NCBI GenBank assembly: GCA_012103575.1
Contig: WLWN01000001.1
Span: 1,069,792 to 1,133,791 of the forward strand
Direction: 5' to 3'
DNA: 64,000 nucleotides
Source: Kiritimatiellia bacterium
GTDB taxonomy: Bacteria > Verrucomicrobiota > Kiritimatiellia > WLWN01
Part shown: positions 39,437-48,505 of the stretch, one piece after another
Layout: every line of letters starts with the position of its first letter
Position numbering within the stretch: the first letter of the stretch is position 1
The notes under the pieces: generated by a model
Told to the model about the DNA's origin: nothing
What the model saw: only the letters and a program-made list of their open reading frames with translations
Database searches by the model: none
Position numbers and translations under genes: made by a program

Positions 39437-39532
39437 AAGGTTGCAAAAAACGCAGGCGCACCCGCTGGGTGCGTCGAGGCTTTTTTGTAATTCCTTTTGG
39501 CCCAAATGGTTCGTGCAGAAAACCGCGTTTAA
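39437..39532 (+). repeat. Palindromic MITE-like element, copy 4 (both ends truncated)
   Basis: Starts at AAAGGTTGCAAAAAACGC like copy 2 and stops at AACCGCGTTTAA, without the outer GACGGATCCAGG. It carries the central GCACCCGCTGGGTGC hairpin and sits just after the LptF/G gene, where it could end transcription; its edge abuts the PilZ-like start codon. Confidence 0.8.
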
Positions 39533-39721
39533 TGGAAGTATACATGGACGATATGACCTTAAAAGATCGCAACGTTTTCGTTTTTGCAGATGAACAAGAA
39601 TCACGAGGGACTAGACAACCAAAAGACTTTCACTGCTGCCCTTCCGGTATAGAATTTTGCGTAGAAGATCCTATCGACACGTTTCGTGTCCTAGACCTTA
39701 AATTTAAAGTGCCAGAAAACC

Positions 39722-40719
39722 TAGAGCATTTAACGATTAAAATGCCTCTTTAGAAGATCTATACTCCATGACATGAGTATAGCAACAGCAGAAATCCGGC
39801 GGCGTGCGATAGATGCCTACAAAATGGGCAAAGGTTCCCAGGCCGATATCGCATCTTCTTATCGTGTAGATCTTAGAACGTTTCAGCGTGGGCTCTCTCG
39901 TTTCAACGAAACCGGACAGACCGCTCCTCGACCGCGTGGGCATCGTCAGGCCCTCTACAGCGGAAAGCAGCTCAAGGCGTTGGCTCAACTGGGGGGCAAA
40001 CATCCCGATGCAACGCTTGAAAAACTCAAGAACATGAGCGGCGTGAAGGGGTCGATCATGGCCGTACAGCGGGCGTTGAATCGGTTTCCCGGTATAAAAG
40101 AAACGCTTCACGCCAGCGAGCAAGACCGGGCGGATGTAAATCTCTTGAGAAAGCAGTGGATCCAAGAGGTGGCCAAACTTGATCCAAGTCGCCTTGTCTT
40201 TATTGATGAATCCGGGGCGAAAACGAATATGACTCGTCTGCGGGGCCGGGCGTTGGGCGGGAACAGGCTTTTTGCCAAAACGCCTCATGGACATTGGTGT
40301 ACCACCACCTTGATTTCTTCGGTCCGCCTGGACGGAACAACAGCGGCCATGGAGGGGGAGGGGGCGACAGACACGGCTGTTTTTGGAGAATATATTCGCC
40401 GGGTTCTTCTCCCGACTCTTTCACCTGAAGACATCGCCATCATGGACAATCTTTGCGTCCATCACAATCCCAAGGTCATTGAACTCATTGAGTCATGTGG
40501 GGCCCATGTAAGATTCTTTCCACCCTACAGCCCCGATTCCAACCCCATTGAAAAAACGTGGGGCAAGATAAAGAATCAGTTGGGCAGCCTTGCAGCCCGC
40601 AGTCAGCAGGAACTATCTGAAGCGATCATACAAGCGTTCGAAGAGGTTTCTCCCGACGACGTAATCGGCTGGTTTTCTTCGTGCTACATCGCGACACCTC
40701 AATCGTAAAGAGCGCTCTA
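39722..40719 (+). mobile_element. IS630-family insertion sequence, complete
   Basis: A 998-bp element with TA at both ends (the IS630 target duplication). The terminal inverted repeats run TAGAGCATTTAACGATT at the left and AATCGTAAAGAGCGCTCTA at the right. It carries one intact transposase and interrupts a PilZ-like gene. Two decayed relatives lie at 15974-16420 and 57207-58204. Confidence 0.92.
39773..40708 (+). CDS. IS630-family transposase, intact
   Basis: 311 residues. The N-terminal HTH region has MGKGSQADIASSYRVDLRTF and the winged part RPRGHRQALYSGKQLKALAQ. The DDE catalytic domain has LVFIDESGAKTNM (first Asp), IAIMDNLCVHHNPKV (second Asp) and PPYSPDSNPIEKTWG (Glu). All three acidic residues are present. 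One oddity is NRFPGIKETLHASEQDRADV, where copy 3 has NRLGYRYKRNASRQRARP from a shifted frame; ours matches the usual KKT/KETLHASEQDR, so it is the functional version. Confidence 0.92.
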   Translation: MSIATAEIRRRAIDAYKMGKGSQADIASSYRVDLRTFQRGLSRFNETGQTAPRPRGHRQALYSGKQLKALAQLGGKHPDATLEKLKNMSGVKGSIMAVQRALNRFPGIKETLHASEQDRADVNLLRKQWIQEVAKLDPSRLVFIDESGAKTNMTRLRGRALGGNRLFAKTPHGHWCTTTLISSVRLDGTTAAMEGEGATDTAVFGEYIRRVLLPTLSPEDIAIMDNLCVHHNPKVIELIESCGAHVRFFPPYSPDSNPIEKTWGKIKNQLGSLAARSQQELSEAIIQAFEEVSPDDVIGWFSSCYIATPQS

Positions 40720-40921
40720 GCCCATAGAGAAGTAACCTGTTCAGGTGTTGTTGTTCACTGTAATCCCGAAGAAAACTCTTCCCTACATCGCGTATGGGTT
40801 AAGTTTATAGACTTATTGGATGAAAACCAGCAAGCCATTACTCGAATGGAAAAGAATAGAAATGGCCACCATCAAATCATGTCTACCAACCGCTAAAACA
40901 CTCATCTTTTAGTTCTAAAGA

Positions 40922-43318
40922 TCAGGCGTTCTGCACTTTCTGCGCATCATCAGAAACCACATCAAAGCTTACTTTTTGTAGGCTAATACAGTCGACCGGA
41001 CAGGCTTCTACACATGCATTACACCGAATGCAATCTTCTTGATTAATCCAAATCATATTTGTGTCTTCACTTGTTTTTGCTTCCTGCCAACCAACAATTC
41101 GGTTTTTATCGTCATAGTCTAATGAACGAACTTTGATAATGCAATTCGGACGTGGCTTGGCCTTAATACACCAATCACAATAGATACATTTATCCGTATC
41201 AATTTCATATTTGTAATGACAAAAATAGCATCGCTGAGTTTCATCAATCGCGCGTGTCTGATCATACCCCGTTTCGACTTCCCCGGTTAAATCACGCTGT
41301 TCAAGAGGACGTGCAGGCATTTCTTGCCTAGGCACTTCATCCATTTCACGAATCCGGCCAGTTGCTTCAGCATCTTCGACAATAGCCACATCGATCATAC
41401 GCTGTTTACCCATAAGAAAAGTATCGACTTCGCGCGCCGCATCTTTCGCATGAGCAATCGCATCGATCAGGGTTAAAGCGCCTGTGGCAAAATCTCCGGC
41501 AATAAAGATTTTATGATGAGCTGTCTTCTGTAATTTCCCGCTTTTAAGCCATTGGTCGGTGTCGACAAGATCAGGCTTTAAACAATCATCAATCCAAGCG
41601 GTATCAGGAAACTGACCTGTAGCAAGAAGCACGGTATCCGCAGGGACTTCAAATTCGCTGCCTGGAACGTCTACAGGACGCCTTCGCCCACTTGCATCGG
41701 GTTCCCCTAACTCTGTCCGAATAAACTGCATGGCCTTTACATGCCCATCTTCGCCAATATACGCCTTGGGACTGACCATAAATTCCATGGGAATCCCTTC
41801 ATGTTTTAATTCGTCCAGTTCACCGGGTGTAACCAACATCTCGTTCACGGATCGGCGATACGAAACGCTGACGGAATCTTTTTTTGCATATAAAATAGAA
41901 CCTGGAACGACCTCTTCATCCTTTTTCGATTCGATATGAATCATTTTTGCCCCTAATCGCTTTGCAGTCCTAGCACAGTCCATGGCTGTAAACCCACCCC
42001 CAATAACCACCACGTGCTCACCAATTGTTGCATGATCTGTTTCGTTCGATTCTAATAAAAAGTCCAATCCGTGACGGATCCCTTTTAATTCTTTGCCAGG
42101 AAGATCTAATATATTTGGACGGAACGTTCCAGCGGCCATGACTAACGCATCATGTTTATCGATCAAATGTTGCAATGAAATATTTTTTCCAATTTCAGTG
42201 TTACAAATAATGTCTATGCCCAACCCTTGAATTTGCTGGACTTCTCTATCAGTGGTTTCCCAGGGTAACCTGAATTTTGGAATGCCTTGGTTCATCATTC
42301 CGCCCGGTTTATTATGTTTTTCATACAGAGTAACGCTATGCCCCATTAACGCAAGATTGCGGGCAGCCGCTAATCCGGCTACGCCAGAACCCACCACGGC
42401 AACTTTTTTATCGGTCGGTGGATACCAAGGATCCATGACGACAGGATCTTTATCTGTAAGATCCGCTGCGGACCGTTTTGAAAAACAGATGGCAACCGAA
42501 TCTCCGAGCCCCTCCCATCCATGTCGACACATATCTTCACAAGGCCTAGAACAAACACGCCCCAATACTGCGGGAAACACGTTATCCTTGAGGTTGATGC
42601 GATAAGCCAAATCATATTGGCCTTTATAAATAGCAGATAAATAACCGGGAATATCTGTTTTAGCGGGACATCCTTGTTGACAAGGAATGTTTTTTTCAAG
42701 CCAGTCAAAGTCTTTGGGTTGATGCGCATAGCCCTTTAATATTGAAACGGCATTAAAACGATAAGAGGTCGGAACACCTGCTTGTCTTTTGTCGTTAAAC
42801 CCACCTAACTGATATTCCTTTTTTTTGCATTCAGCCTTTCCGCCTTTTTCTTGAACTTCCTTTTGGGCTTTTTCTTTTGCCTCGATGAAAAGTTTATTAT
42901 TCGGCTGTATGTTTAACGCACGATCAATCCATTCAATCGCTTGGTTCGGTTGATGATTGTATAGTAAAGCGAGGCCATACAGATACTGATTAGCGGGAAG
43001 GGATTCAGCTGTGACATACTTAGAAAATGTTTCCGCGGCTTCCCCGTATCTTTCTTTACGAAAAGCTGAAATGGCTTTAATCGTATAGATCCATTTTTTA
43101 TTAAAACCTAACTCAAGGGCTCGATCTGCAAAGTAATGGCAGGCATACATATCACCGCGCGCATCGCCTCGCTGATAATAAGCTTTTGCTAATAAGGCAC
43201 AGATGCACCCATCGCTAGGTGGACCCGGTGTACGTAGAAGATCAATCGCCTCATCATTTTTACCTTCACGCAAAAACGATTCGGCATATTGAATGGAATG
43301 ATTCTCATTATTTTTCAT
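40922..43318 (-). CDS. TPR-GltD-ferredoxin fusion: FAD/NAD(P)H oxidoreductase
   Basis: 798 residues in three parts. Residues 1-160 are TPR-like helices (LLAKAYYQRGDARGDMYACH, YGLALLYNHQPNQAIEWIDR). About 205-690 is a GltD/DPYD-type module: Cys motifs CQQGCPAKTDIPGYL and GRVCSRPCEDMCRHGW, FAD site VAVVGSGVAGLAAARNLALM, NAD(P) site VVVIGGGFTAMDCARTAKRL, and ATGQFPDTAWID. The end carries ferredoxin motifs, KCIYCDWC and DCIRCNACVEACPVDCISL. It should pass electrons from NAD(P)H through FAD and Fe-S clusters. The start overlaps the upstream siroheme reductase gene by 11 bases, and no gltB is present, so it is read as that enzyme's electron donor. The gene is intact. Confidence 0.85.
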   Translation of the reverse strand: MKNNENHSIQYAESFLREGKNDEAIDLLRTPGPPSDGCICALLAKAYYQRGDARGDMYACHYFADRALELGFNKKWIYTIKAISAFRKERYGEAAETFSKYVTAESLPANQYLYGLALLYNHQPNQAIEWIDRALNIQPNNKLFIEAKEKAQKEVQEKGGKAECKKKEYQLGGFNDKRQAGVPTSYRFNAVSILKGYAHQPKDFDWLEKNIPCQQGCPAKTDIPGYLSAIYKGQYDLAYRINLKDNVFPAVLGRVCSRPCEDMCRHGWEGLGDSVAICFSKRSAADLTDKDPVVMDPWYPPTDKKVAVVGSGVAGLAAARNLALMGHSVTLYEKHNKPGGMMNQGIPKFRLPWETTDREVQQIQGLGIDIICNTEIGKNISLQHLIDKHDALVMAAGTFRPNILDLPGKELKGIRHGLDFLLESNETDHATIGEHVVVIGGGFTAMDCARTAKRLGAKMIHIESKKDEEVVPGSILYAKKDSVSVSYRRSVNEMLVTPGELDELKHEGIPMEFMVSPKAYIGEDGHVKAMQFIRTELGEPDASGRRRPVDVPGSEFEVPADTVLLATGQFPDTAWIDDCLKPDLVDTDQWLKSGKLQKTAHHKIFIAGDFATGALTLIDAIAHAKDAAREVDTFLMGKQRMIDVAIVEDAEATGRIREMDEVPRQEMPARPLEQRDLTGEVETGYDQTRAIDETQRCYFCHYKYEIDTDKCIYCDWCIKAKPRPNCIIKVRSLDYDDKNRIVGWQEAKTSEDTNMIWINQEDCIRCNACVEACPVDCISLQKVSFDVVSDDAQKVQNA

Positions 43319-45002
43319 GGACAGAAGATTCTATGAGGGCTGCATGAAAAGCAGGTTGTAGTTTTAAATTTTTTCTATTCAAAGGCTCTTTTTTTCCTGA
43401 AATAGGTCCGAGCTTTTGTATTAAGCTCTTCGCACCTATTTCTCTTACAAAATCTCCGAATTTTTGTTTCTTGTTTTTCCGGTTCTCAACATAAAACTCA
43501 AGTAATTGTCGTATGACCGAAACCATTTGTTCTGATGATACATCGCATAAATGCTCAGCAATATGCCCTCCCCCACTTAGCTTGCCACCTATAAATATCC
43601 CAAATCCCTCGGAGCTTCCCTCCTCCTCCTGTTCGCGCATACCGCGTAAACCAATATCCGCGATCCAATGTTGGGCACAGGAATTAGGACACCCATTCAT
43701 ATGAATACGTAACGATCCTACTTCTTCCCATAATGCTTTATCGGAAGCTAATTCTGCATAAAGAGCGCGATAGGTATTCGGCGTATCCGATACAGCCAAG
43801 TTACACTGTGTAGTTCCTACACAAGCGACCATATCCGGTAAATGCTCATGACCTTCGGTCGGGTATCCGGCTTCACGAATCTCTTCGAGTAAAGACTGAA
43901 CGTTTGAGTCCTTTACATATCGCAACTCAAGATTCTGTCGATTGGTTAACATGATTTCGCCATTCCCATACGTCCGCGCCCAACGAACAAAACGATGTCC
44001 ATCTTCAACATGAAACTCTGAACGCAAAATCATAATACGTACCACGCTGTACCCTTGTTGACGCTGAGGAATGAGGGTTTGTCCATCTAAAAACATGTCA
44101 CCGACATCAGGCTCTGAATGAGAGGCCGCTTCAATCTTTTCCAGCCCTTGAATCTGCCATTGGTGTAATTGTGCTAGAATGGCTTCACCAAATCCATGGG
44201 CGCCTAACTTATCGACAACTACTTTCATGCGGGCATAGGCACGAATTCTTCGGTTTCCTTTTTGCCTAAAAATTTCCGTTGCAGCCCGGGTTACATCGCA
44301 CACCAATTCTTCTGGCACCCAATCAAAGATAACTTTTGCCATGTACGGCCGAGCGCCTAACCCACCCCCTGCATGATATTTCCAGCCTATTTCCTCATCT
44401 CCTTCTTCCTGAAACCGCTTAACGGGATACCATCCCTGACAGTTCATTAATGTTTGTCCGCAGGCCCGTCCACAACCCGATACGCTAATCTTGTGTTTTC
44501 GAGGAAGGTTACGTTGTTCATCGAGTAACTCGGAGTCATCCGCAATGGCTGTAAGCATTTTTCGAGTGTCTGCCAATTCATGGGGACACACTCCTTGCAA
44601 AGAACATGTCACGACATTACGCGTTACATCCCCACACGCGTTTTTACTAGACACACCCACGTTTTCCATTTCTTCTAGAACCTTATAAATATCTTCCTGA
44701 CGGATCCAATGAAATTGAAGGGTTTGACGGGTGGTTATGCAAAGCTGTCCTTGCCCATATTGCTCGGCTAGTTGAACAGCACGTTCTAATTGATCGGCTT
44801 GAATCAATCCGCCAGGCAACCTTAAGCGGATCATAAAAAACCCTTTTTGAAGCTGATGATAAACGCCGGTCCATTTAAACATGCCAATCTCATTCGTTTT
44901 CACATCATGGAAAGGACGCTGCGCAATATCCCGAAAATCAAAGTCAGGATCGATTTGAAGTTTATCTTTTTCAATAGGTGTCAAATTAGGTTCTGCAGGC
45001 AT
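43308..45002 (-). CDS. Siroheme/[4Fe-4S] sulfite or nitrite reductase
   Basis: 564 residues with the duplicated NIR/SIR architecture. First half: GGLIQADQLERAVQLAEQYG, GQLCITTRQTLQFHWI and KISVSGCGRACGQTLMNCQG. Second half: EIMLTNRQNLELRYV, then the siroheme-[4Fe-4S] cysteines VACVGTTQCNLAVSDT (Cx5C) and HMNGCPNSCAQHW (Cx3C). The enzyme performs a six-electron reduction of sulfite or nitrite. The two cannot be told apart from motifs alone; absence of nitrate genes and the usual role in anaerobes make assimilatory sulfite reduction somewhat likelier. The partner electron-transfer gene overlaps its stop. Confidence 0.88.
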   Translation of the reverse strand: MPAEPNLTPIEKDKLQIDPDFDFRDIAQRPFHDVKTNEIGMFKWTGVYHQLQKGFFMIRLRLPGGLIQADQLERAVQLAEQYGQGQLCITTRQTLQFHWIRQEDIYKVLEEMENVGVSSKNACGDVTRNVVTCSLQGVCPHELADTRKMLTAIADDSELLDEQRNLPRKHKISVSGCGRACGQTLMNCQGWYPVKRFQEEGDEEIGWKYHAGGGLGARPYMAKVIFDWVPEELVCDVTRAATEIFRQKGNRRIRAYARMKVVVDKLGAHGFGEAILAQLHQWQIQGLEKIEAASHSEPDVGDMFLDGQTLIPQRQQGYSVVRIMILRSEFHVEDGHRFVRWARTYGNGEIMLTNRQNLELRYVKDSNVQSLLEEIREAGYPTEGHEHLPDMVACVGTTQCNLAVSDTPNTYRALYAELASDKALWEEVGSLRIHMNGCPNSCAQHWIADIGLRGMREQEEEGSSEGFGIFIGGKLSGGGHIAEHLCDVSSEQMVSVIRQLLEFYVENRKNKKQKFGDFVREIGAKSLIQKLGPISGKKEPLNRKNLKLQPAFHAALIESSVHEK

Positions 45003-45008
45003 TTCAAA

Positions 45009-46018
45009 TTACTCCTGGATCCGCAACTGGTCTTTTGTTGTAAAAGCCACAATAAGAGGTCGATGATCAGATGCTATGTGATTAAGGGGATCACTCAGTA
45101 TACGTGTCTTTCCCCGAACCACTTCGGGTTTAATCGCATGGCTAACAAGCAGATAATCGATCCGATTATATTGTTCATACACAGGATCATACGCTGTCCA
45201 TATATGGCCAAAAGAATCTTTAGGCCGGACATCTACTGTATACTCTTTATGATCACCGGTAATTTCTCGTAAGGCTTCAGATTCGATAGTATCATTCATC
45301 GTTCCAACGACCAACAGATTTAAACGCGGATTTTTTTAAGTGCGCGTCTCATGTGTTTATTTAATAATCGAGCTTCGTTACGTCGCATCTCTGTTTGACC
45401 CAGTGGATGAAATTCTTTTGATTTAAGATGCGCGACCATCAGCTTAAATTCATACCCGGGATTCACTCCGATATCAACATCAATAATGCCATGGGTTAAA
45501 AGAACATTGGCATCCCCCATCGAATATCGATCATCCTTATGAGACCATGAGGACATGATTGGGAAACGACTTAACATGGCTAAATGATAGGTTGACTGTT
45601 CAGTCTCCAAGTACTCTGTAAATTCGTATTCGATCCCCACATTTTTTAGAGCGCGTTGAAAGGCTTCAAACGCCGCAGGATCGCCTATTTCTTGAACGGC
45701 TAAAATATCCGGATTCACCTTGGAAATGAGCTTTACAACCGCTTGTTGTTCCGCTTGAGGCTTCGGATTATTCTTTTGGCCGTCTCCATCTCGATCGTCC
45801 ATGCCATATCGATTTAGATCAAACGACATTACAGATATTTGATCGGATGGAAAAAAAGGGACGCTTTGACTTTCGGTTGACCCGTTAGGCTGACATGATA
45901 CAAGGATCATAGTCCCGCATAACAGCAACCAAATCCGAACGTCGAAGATCGAAATCTGTCGAAGATCCACCGCGGTAGAAAACAAATTCAACATTCGAAT
46001 ATTTAAATTTCTACACAT
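45009..46018 (-). pseudogene. Endonuclease/exonuclease/phosphatase family lipoprotein, frameshifted
   Basis: The N-terminus has a membrane/lipoprotein-like segment (WLLLCGTMILVSCQPNGS). The EEP fold follows: ISVMSFDLNRYGMDD, KVNPDILAVQEIGDP, MLSRFPIMSSWS, LMVAHLKSK. At RALKK an A7 run (minus strand, about 45331) shifts the frame; the remainder (LLVVGTMNDTIESEALREIT, RIDYLLVSHAIKPEV, ASDHRPLIVAF) gives the last catalytic motifs including SDH. One base separates it from an intact metal-dependent phosphoesterase. A ferredoxin-reductase module lies downstream and a TPR gene upstream. Confidence 0.78.
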
Positions 46019-46063
46019 AGGATTTCTTTGGGATTTCGAGATTTGTGCTTTGGCGTCTACGGA

Positions 46064-47320
46064 CTAGTAGCCCTGAAAAATATCTTTCTTTGAAGCATCC
46101 ATCGTATTGATCTCTGAAGCCGCTTTCTCGAATTGTTCAGCAGCAATGTCATACTGTTTTTTTTCTTTAAATGATAGCCCTAGATAATACAAAGAGTTCG
46201 TACGGCGATGTGGATTCCGCTGAGATTGTTGAAATTCCTGGATCGCTTCATTATAAGAACCACGCTGATAAAGAATTTCGCCATAGTCATATTTAAGGGA
46301 TAGATCGTTCGGGTACTTTCTTACACGGTCAGCGATGTCTTTAAAGAGAAACCTGTCTTTCTCCTCCTGCTTAGCATTAAGCGCTTCTTCATTACCAGCA
46401 ACCTGCAACGCCTCTATTTCCTTATCAAACCGTTTAATATAAATGGCGCTAATGGAACGATCAAGGTTGGGGTCCCCTCCCTCCGTTCCCGTCTGCGCTT
46501 CATGAAGGATCTTTAAAGCTTCTTCAAAACGTTCTGCTTTGGTATATAGATCCGCTAAACTTCGTTTGTAATTAAAGTTTTCAGGTTCTTGTTCAATCTT
46601 CTGTTTTGCATCTTCAATCAGCGCATTCACATCTTTGGCTGTTTTCACGGCCTTGGTTTCTTGTTCCAGCGTTTCGGCGTGTTTCACGTCTTTTATGACA
46701 TCCCGATATGATTTTGCCTCAGACCACCCCCCTGTATTCATCGTATCCAGGGCCGATGCATCTTTGTAGGCTTTAATAAGCTTAGGATCTTTGGGGTTCA
46801 GTTGAAGTAATTTTTCAAAACAGCTTTTCGCTTTTTGAGTTTCATTTATATTTAAGTACAAAGCGCCTAATCGCTCGAGAAGATCTGTATTCTCTGGATA
46901 ATGTTCAAGGGCTATCTCCATGGTTTGCACAGCTGCTTCAGGCATTTCGGAAACACAAGCGACCTCCACAAACAGCTTTATAAACGATTTATTTAAGAGG
47001 TCCAACCTTAATAATTTTTCAGCATCTTTCAACGCCTTTACAGGGGTTTTTTTTAAGGAAGAAGAAATCGATAACGATAGAGATAACCCCTTTAAACCAG
47101 ATAATGTATGCGCCATTTTACCCGTATCTTTATCTTTAAATTTTTTAATGGAAGCCGCTCTAAGAAACTGACGTGCTTGGAGTAAATGGGGTTCCATGTC
47201 AAGGCAAGCCGCAAACAGATCCATCGCATAATCTAAATTGTTATGTTCCAGCGCTGCAAATCCTTTATCAAAAAGGTCGCGTACTTTTTTGGGGGCTTGT
47301 TCACGTGTTACTTCGGCCAT
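46064..47320 (-). CDS. TPR-repeat protein
   Basis: From ATG 47320 (MAEVTREQAPKKVRDLFDKG) this is 418 residues; the frame extends upstream to 47362, but that stretch overlaps a region of repeats and lacks family support. It has no signal peptide. Several TPRs are clear: DLLERLGALYLNINETQKAK, SCFEKLLQLNPKDPKLIKAY, YDYGEILYQRGSYNEAIQEF, LYYLGLSFKEKKQYDIAAEQ. A charged linker lies in the middle. TPRs serve as protein-binding scaffolds; no partner is evident. The gene is intact. Confidence 0.78.
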   Translation of the reverse strand: MAEVTREQAPKKVRDLFDKGFAALEHNNLDYAMDLFAACLDMEPHLLQARQFLRAASIKKFKDKDTGKMAHTLSGLKGLSLSLSISSSLKKTPVKALKDAEKLLRLDLLNKSFIKLFVEVACVSEMPEAAVQTMEIALEHYPENTDLLERLGALYLNINETQKAKSCFEKLLQLNPKDPKLIKAYKDASALDTMNTGGWSEAKSYRDVIKDVKHAETLEQETKAVKTAKDVNALIEDAKQKIEQEPENFNYKRSLADLYTKAERFEEALKILHEAQTGTEGGDPNLDRSISAIYIKRFDKEIEALQVAGNEEALNAKQEEKDRFLFKDIADRVRKYPNDLSLKYDYGEILYQRGSYNEAIQEFQQSQRNPHRRTNSLYYLGLSFKEKKQYDIAAEQFEKAASEINTMDASKKDIFQGY

Positions 47321-47410
47321 TGTTTTGAATCCTTTTCTTAAACACAACTTACGAGAACCCATCTATGGATGCAATCAGCAATTCTACTTTTAACCCTAAA
47401 ATTAGAATTG

Positions 47411-47442
47411 CTAGTTATGGGTTATCTGTTATTGGTTAGTGG
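47411..47442 (+). repeat. 7-bp-period repeat upstream of the amidase gene
   Basis: Reads GTTATGG GTTATCT GTTATTG GTTAGTG G just before the amidase start codon. Confidence 0.55.
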
Positions 47443-47458
47443 GAAGTTTTTTCTGACT

Positions 47459-48479
47459 ATGCGTAAAAGTATTCAAATATTCGTCTTACTCCTCCTTATA
47501 ATCCTCACCGGGGCAGGGCCTGCGTTTGCCTGGCCACAGAAAGATTTAAAGGTGATTAAACATGGAGGAGAACGTTATATCCCTTTAAAAAAAGTCGCTT
47601 CGTTTTATCGGTTTAAGTCACGTCATCTCTTTAAAAACAGATATAAACTCTAATAACTCATGGAGCGATTTAACCTTTCAGAGCGATCAACGTAAGGCAA
47701 CGATAAACGGCATCACGGTTTGGCTCCATACTCCCCTACAAAAAATCAATAGAAAATGGAGCATAACCCAAAATGACTGGCGCACACTCATCGATCCCAT
47801 CCTTCGTCCCGAAAAACACCTGCAGGGCCAAAGAGCACGGGTGATTGTATTAGATCCTGGCCACGGAGGAAAAGACCAAGGGGCCTTAGGCATAAAAGGG
47901 ACCCAAGAAAAAGGGGTTGTTCTTCAACTCGCAAAACGTATACAAATACATTTAGCCAATGCGGGATTCAACGTCTATTTGACGCGTACTGGAGATCGAT
48001 TTATTGAGCTCAAGAAACGTGCTGAAAAAGCTAAGGCATGGCAGGCAGATGTCTTTGTAAGTATTCATATTAACGCAGCAAAAAATATAAAAGCACATGG
48101 GATTGAAACATATATATTACCCGCTCTGGGCTATCCTGCAACATCCTCCACGTCTATGAAAAAAAGGCATGGCACTGATTTCTCAGGAAACACTTTTAAT
48201 GGTAATGGGCCAAATACCCTATTAGGGTATTACTTACAGCGAGGATTACTCAAACAGACCCAAGCAAACGATCGAGGGATCCGCAGAGCACGATTCGCTG
48301 TCTTAAAAGCGGCCCCTTGCCCAGCCGCTCTGGTAGAATGTGGTTTTCTTTCCAACGTATCTGAAGAAAAACGTATAGATACAGATGGCTACCAAAAGCG
48401 TATTGCGCTCGGGATCAGTAAAGGCATTATCGATTATGCTAATGTAATTAAAAAAGAAGGATTGGAACAGAAAGACTAA
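47459..48479 (+). pseudogene. N-acetylmuramoyl-L-alanine amidase (AmiC type), frameshifted in the N-terminal part
   Basis: ATG 47459 (MRKSIQIFVLLLLIILTGAG) starts a signal peptide and an AMIN/copper-amine-oxidase-like region (IKHGGERYIPLKKVASFYRF). The frame breaks near 47640; the rest (INSNNSWSDLTFQSDQRKAT, VWLHTPL) continues one frame over into the amidase_3 domain: VIVLDPGHGGKDQGALG (Zn His/Glu), YLTRTGDRFIELKKRAEKA, FVSIHINAA and ALVECGFLSNVSEE (catalytic Glu). The catalytic domain (47841-48479) is intact, so a truncated amidase might still be made. Family members cleave the peptide from peptidoglycan glycan chains during cell separation. Confidence 0.8.
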
Positions 48480-48505
48480 TGAAAAAGGGGGAAAACAGGC
48501 AAACT

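Larger units (their letters stand above)
39532..40896 (+). pseudogene. PilZ-like protein interrupted by IS630
   Basis: Joining 39532-39723 to 40720-40896, with one TA kept, gives one frame of ~122 residues. It reads MEVYMDDMTLKDRNVFVFAD then GIEFCVEDPI, VLDLKFKVPENLA across the junction, CSGVVVHCNPEENSSLHRVW and VKFIDLLDEN. The strand pattern (hydrophobic LDLKFKVPE, later GVVV..HRVWVKF) is that of PilZ domains, which often bind cyclic di-GMP; the canonical RxxxR and DxSxxG motifs are not clear. An in-frame ATG at 39544 is an alternative start. The gene is inactivated by the insertion but otherwise undamaged, so the event is recent. Confidence 0.6.

Noticed and set aside
39469-39531. Small frame MRRGFFVIPFGPNGSCRKPR inside palindromic copy 4 (also in other copies)
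   Set aside because: It is encoded by the palindromic repeat itself, appears in fragments at every copy and has no ribosome site; not a gene.
40922-43318. Glutamate synthase small subunit (gltD)
   Set aside because: No large-subunit gene is nearby, and the TPR and ferredoxin additions plus the overlap with a siroheme reductase point to another role.
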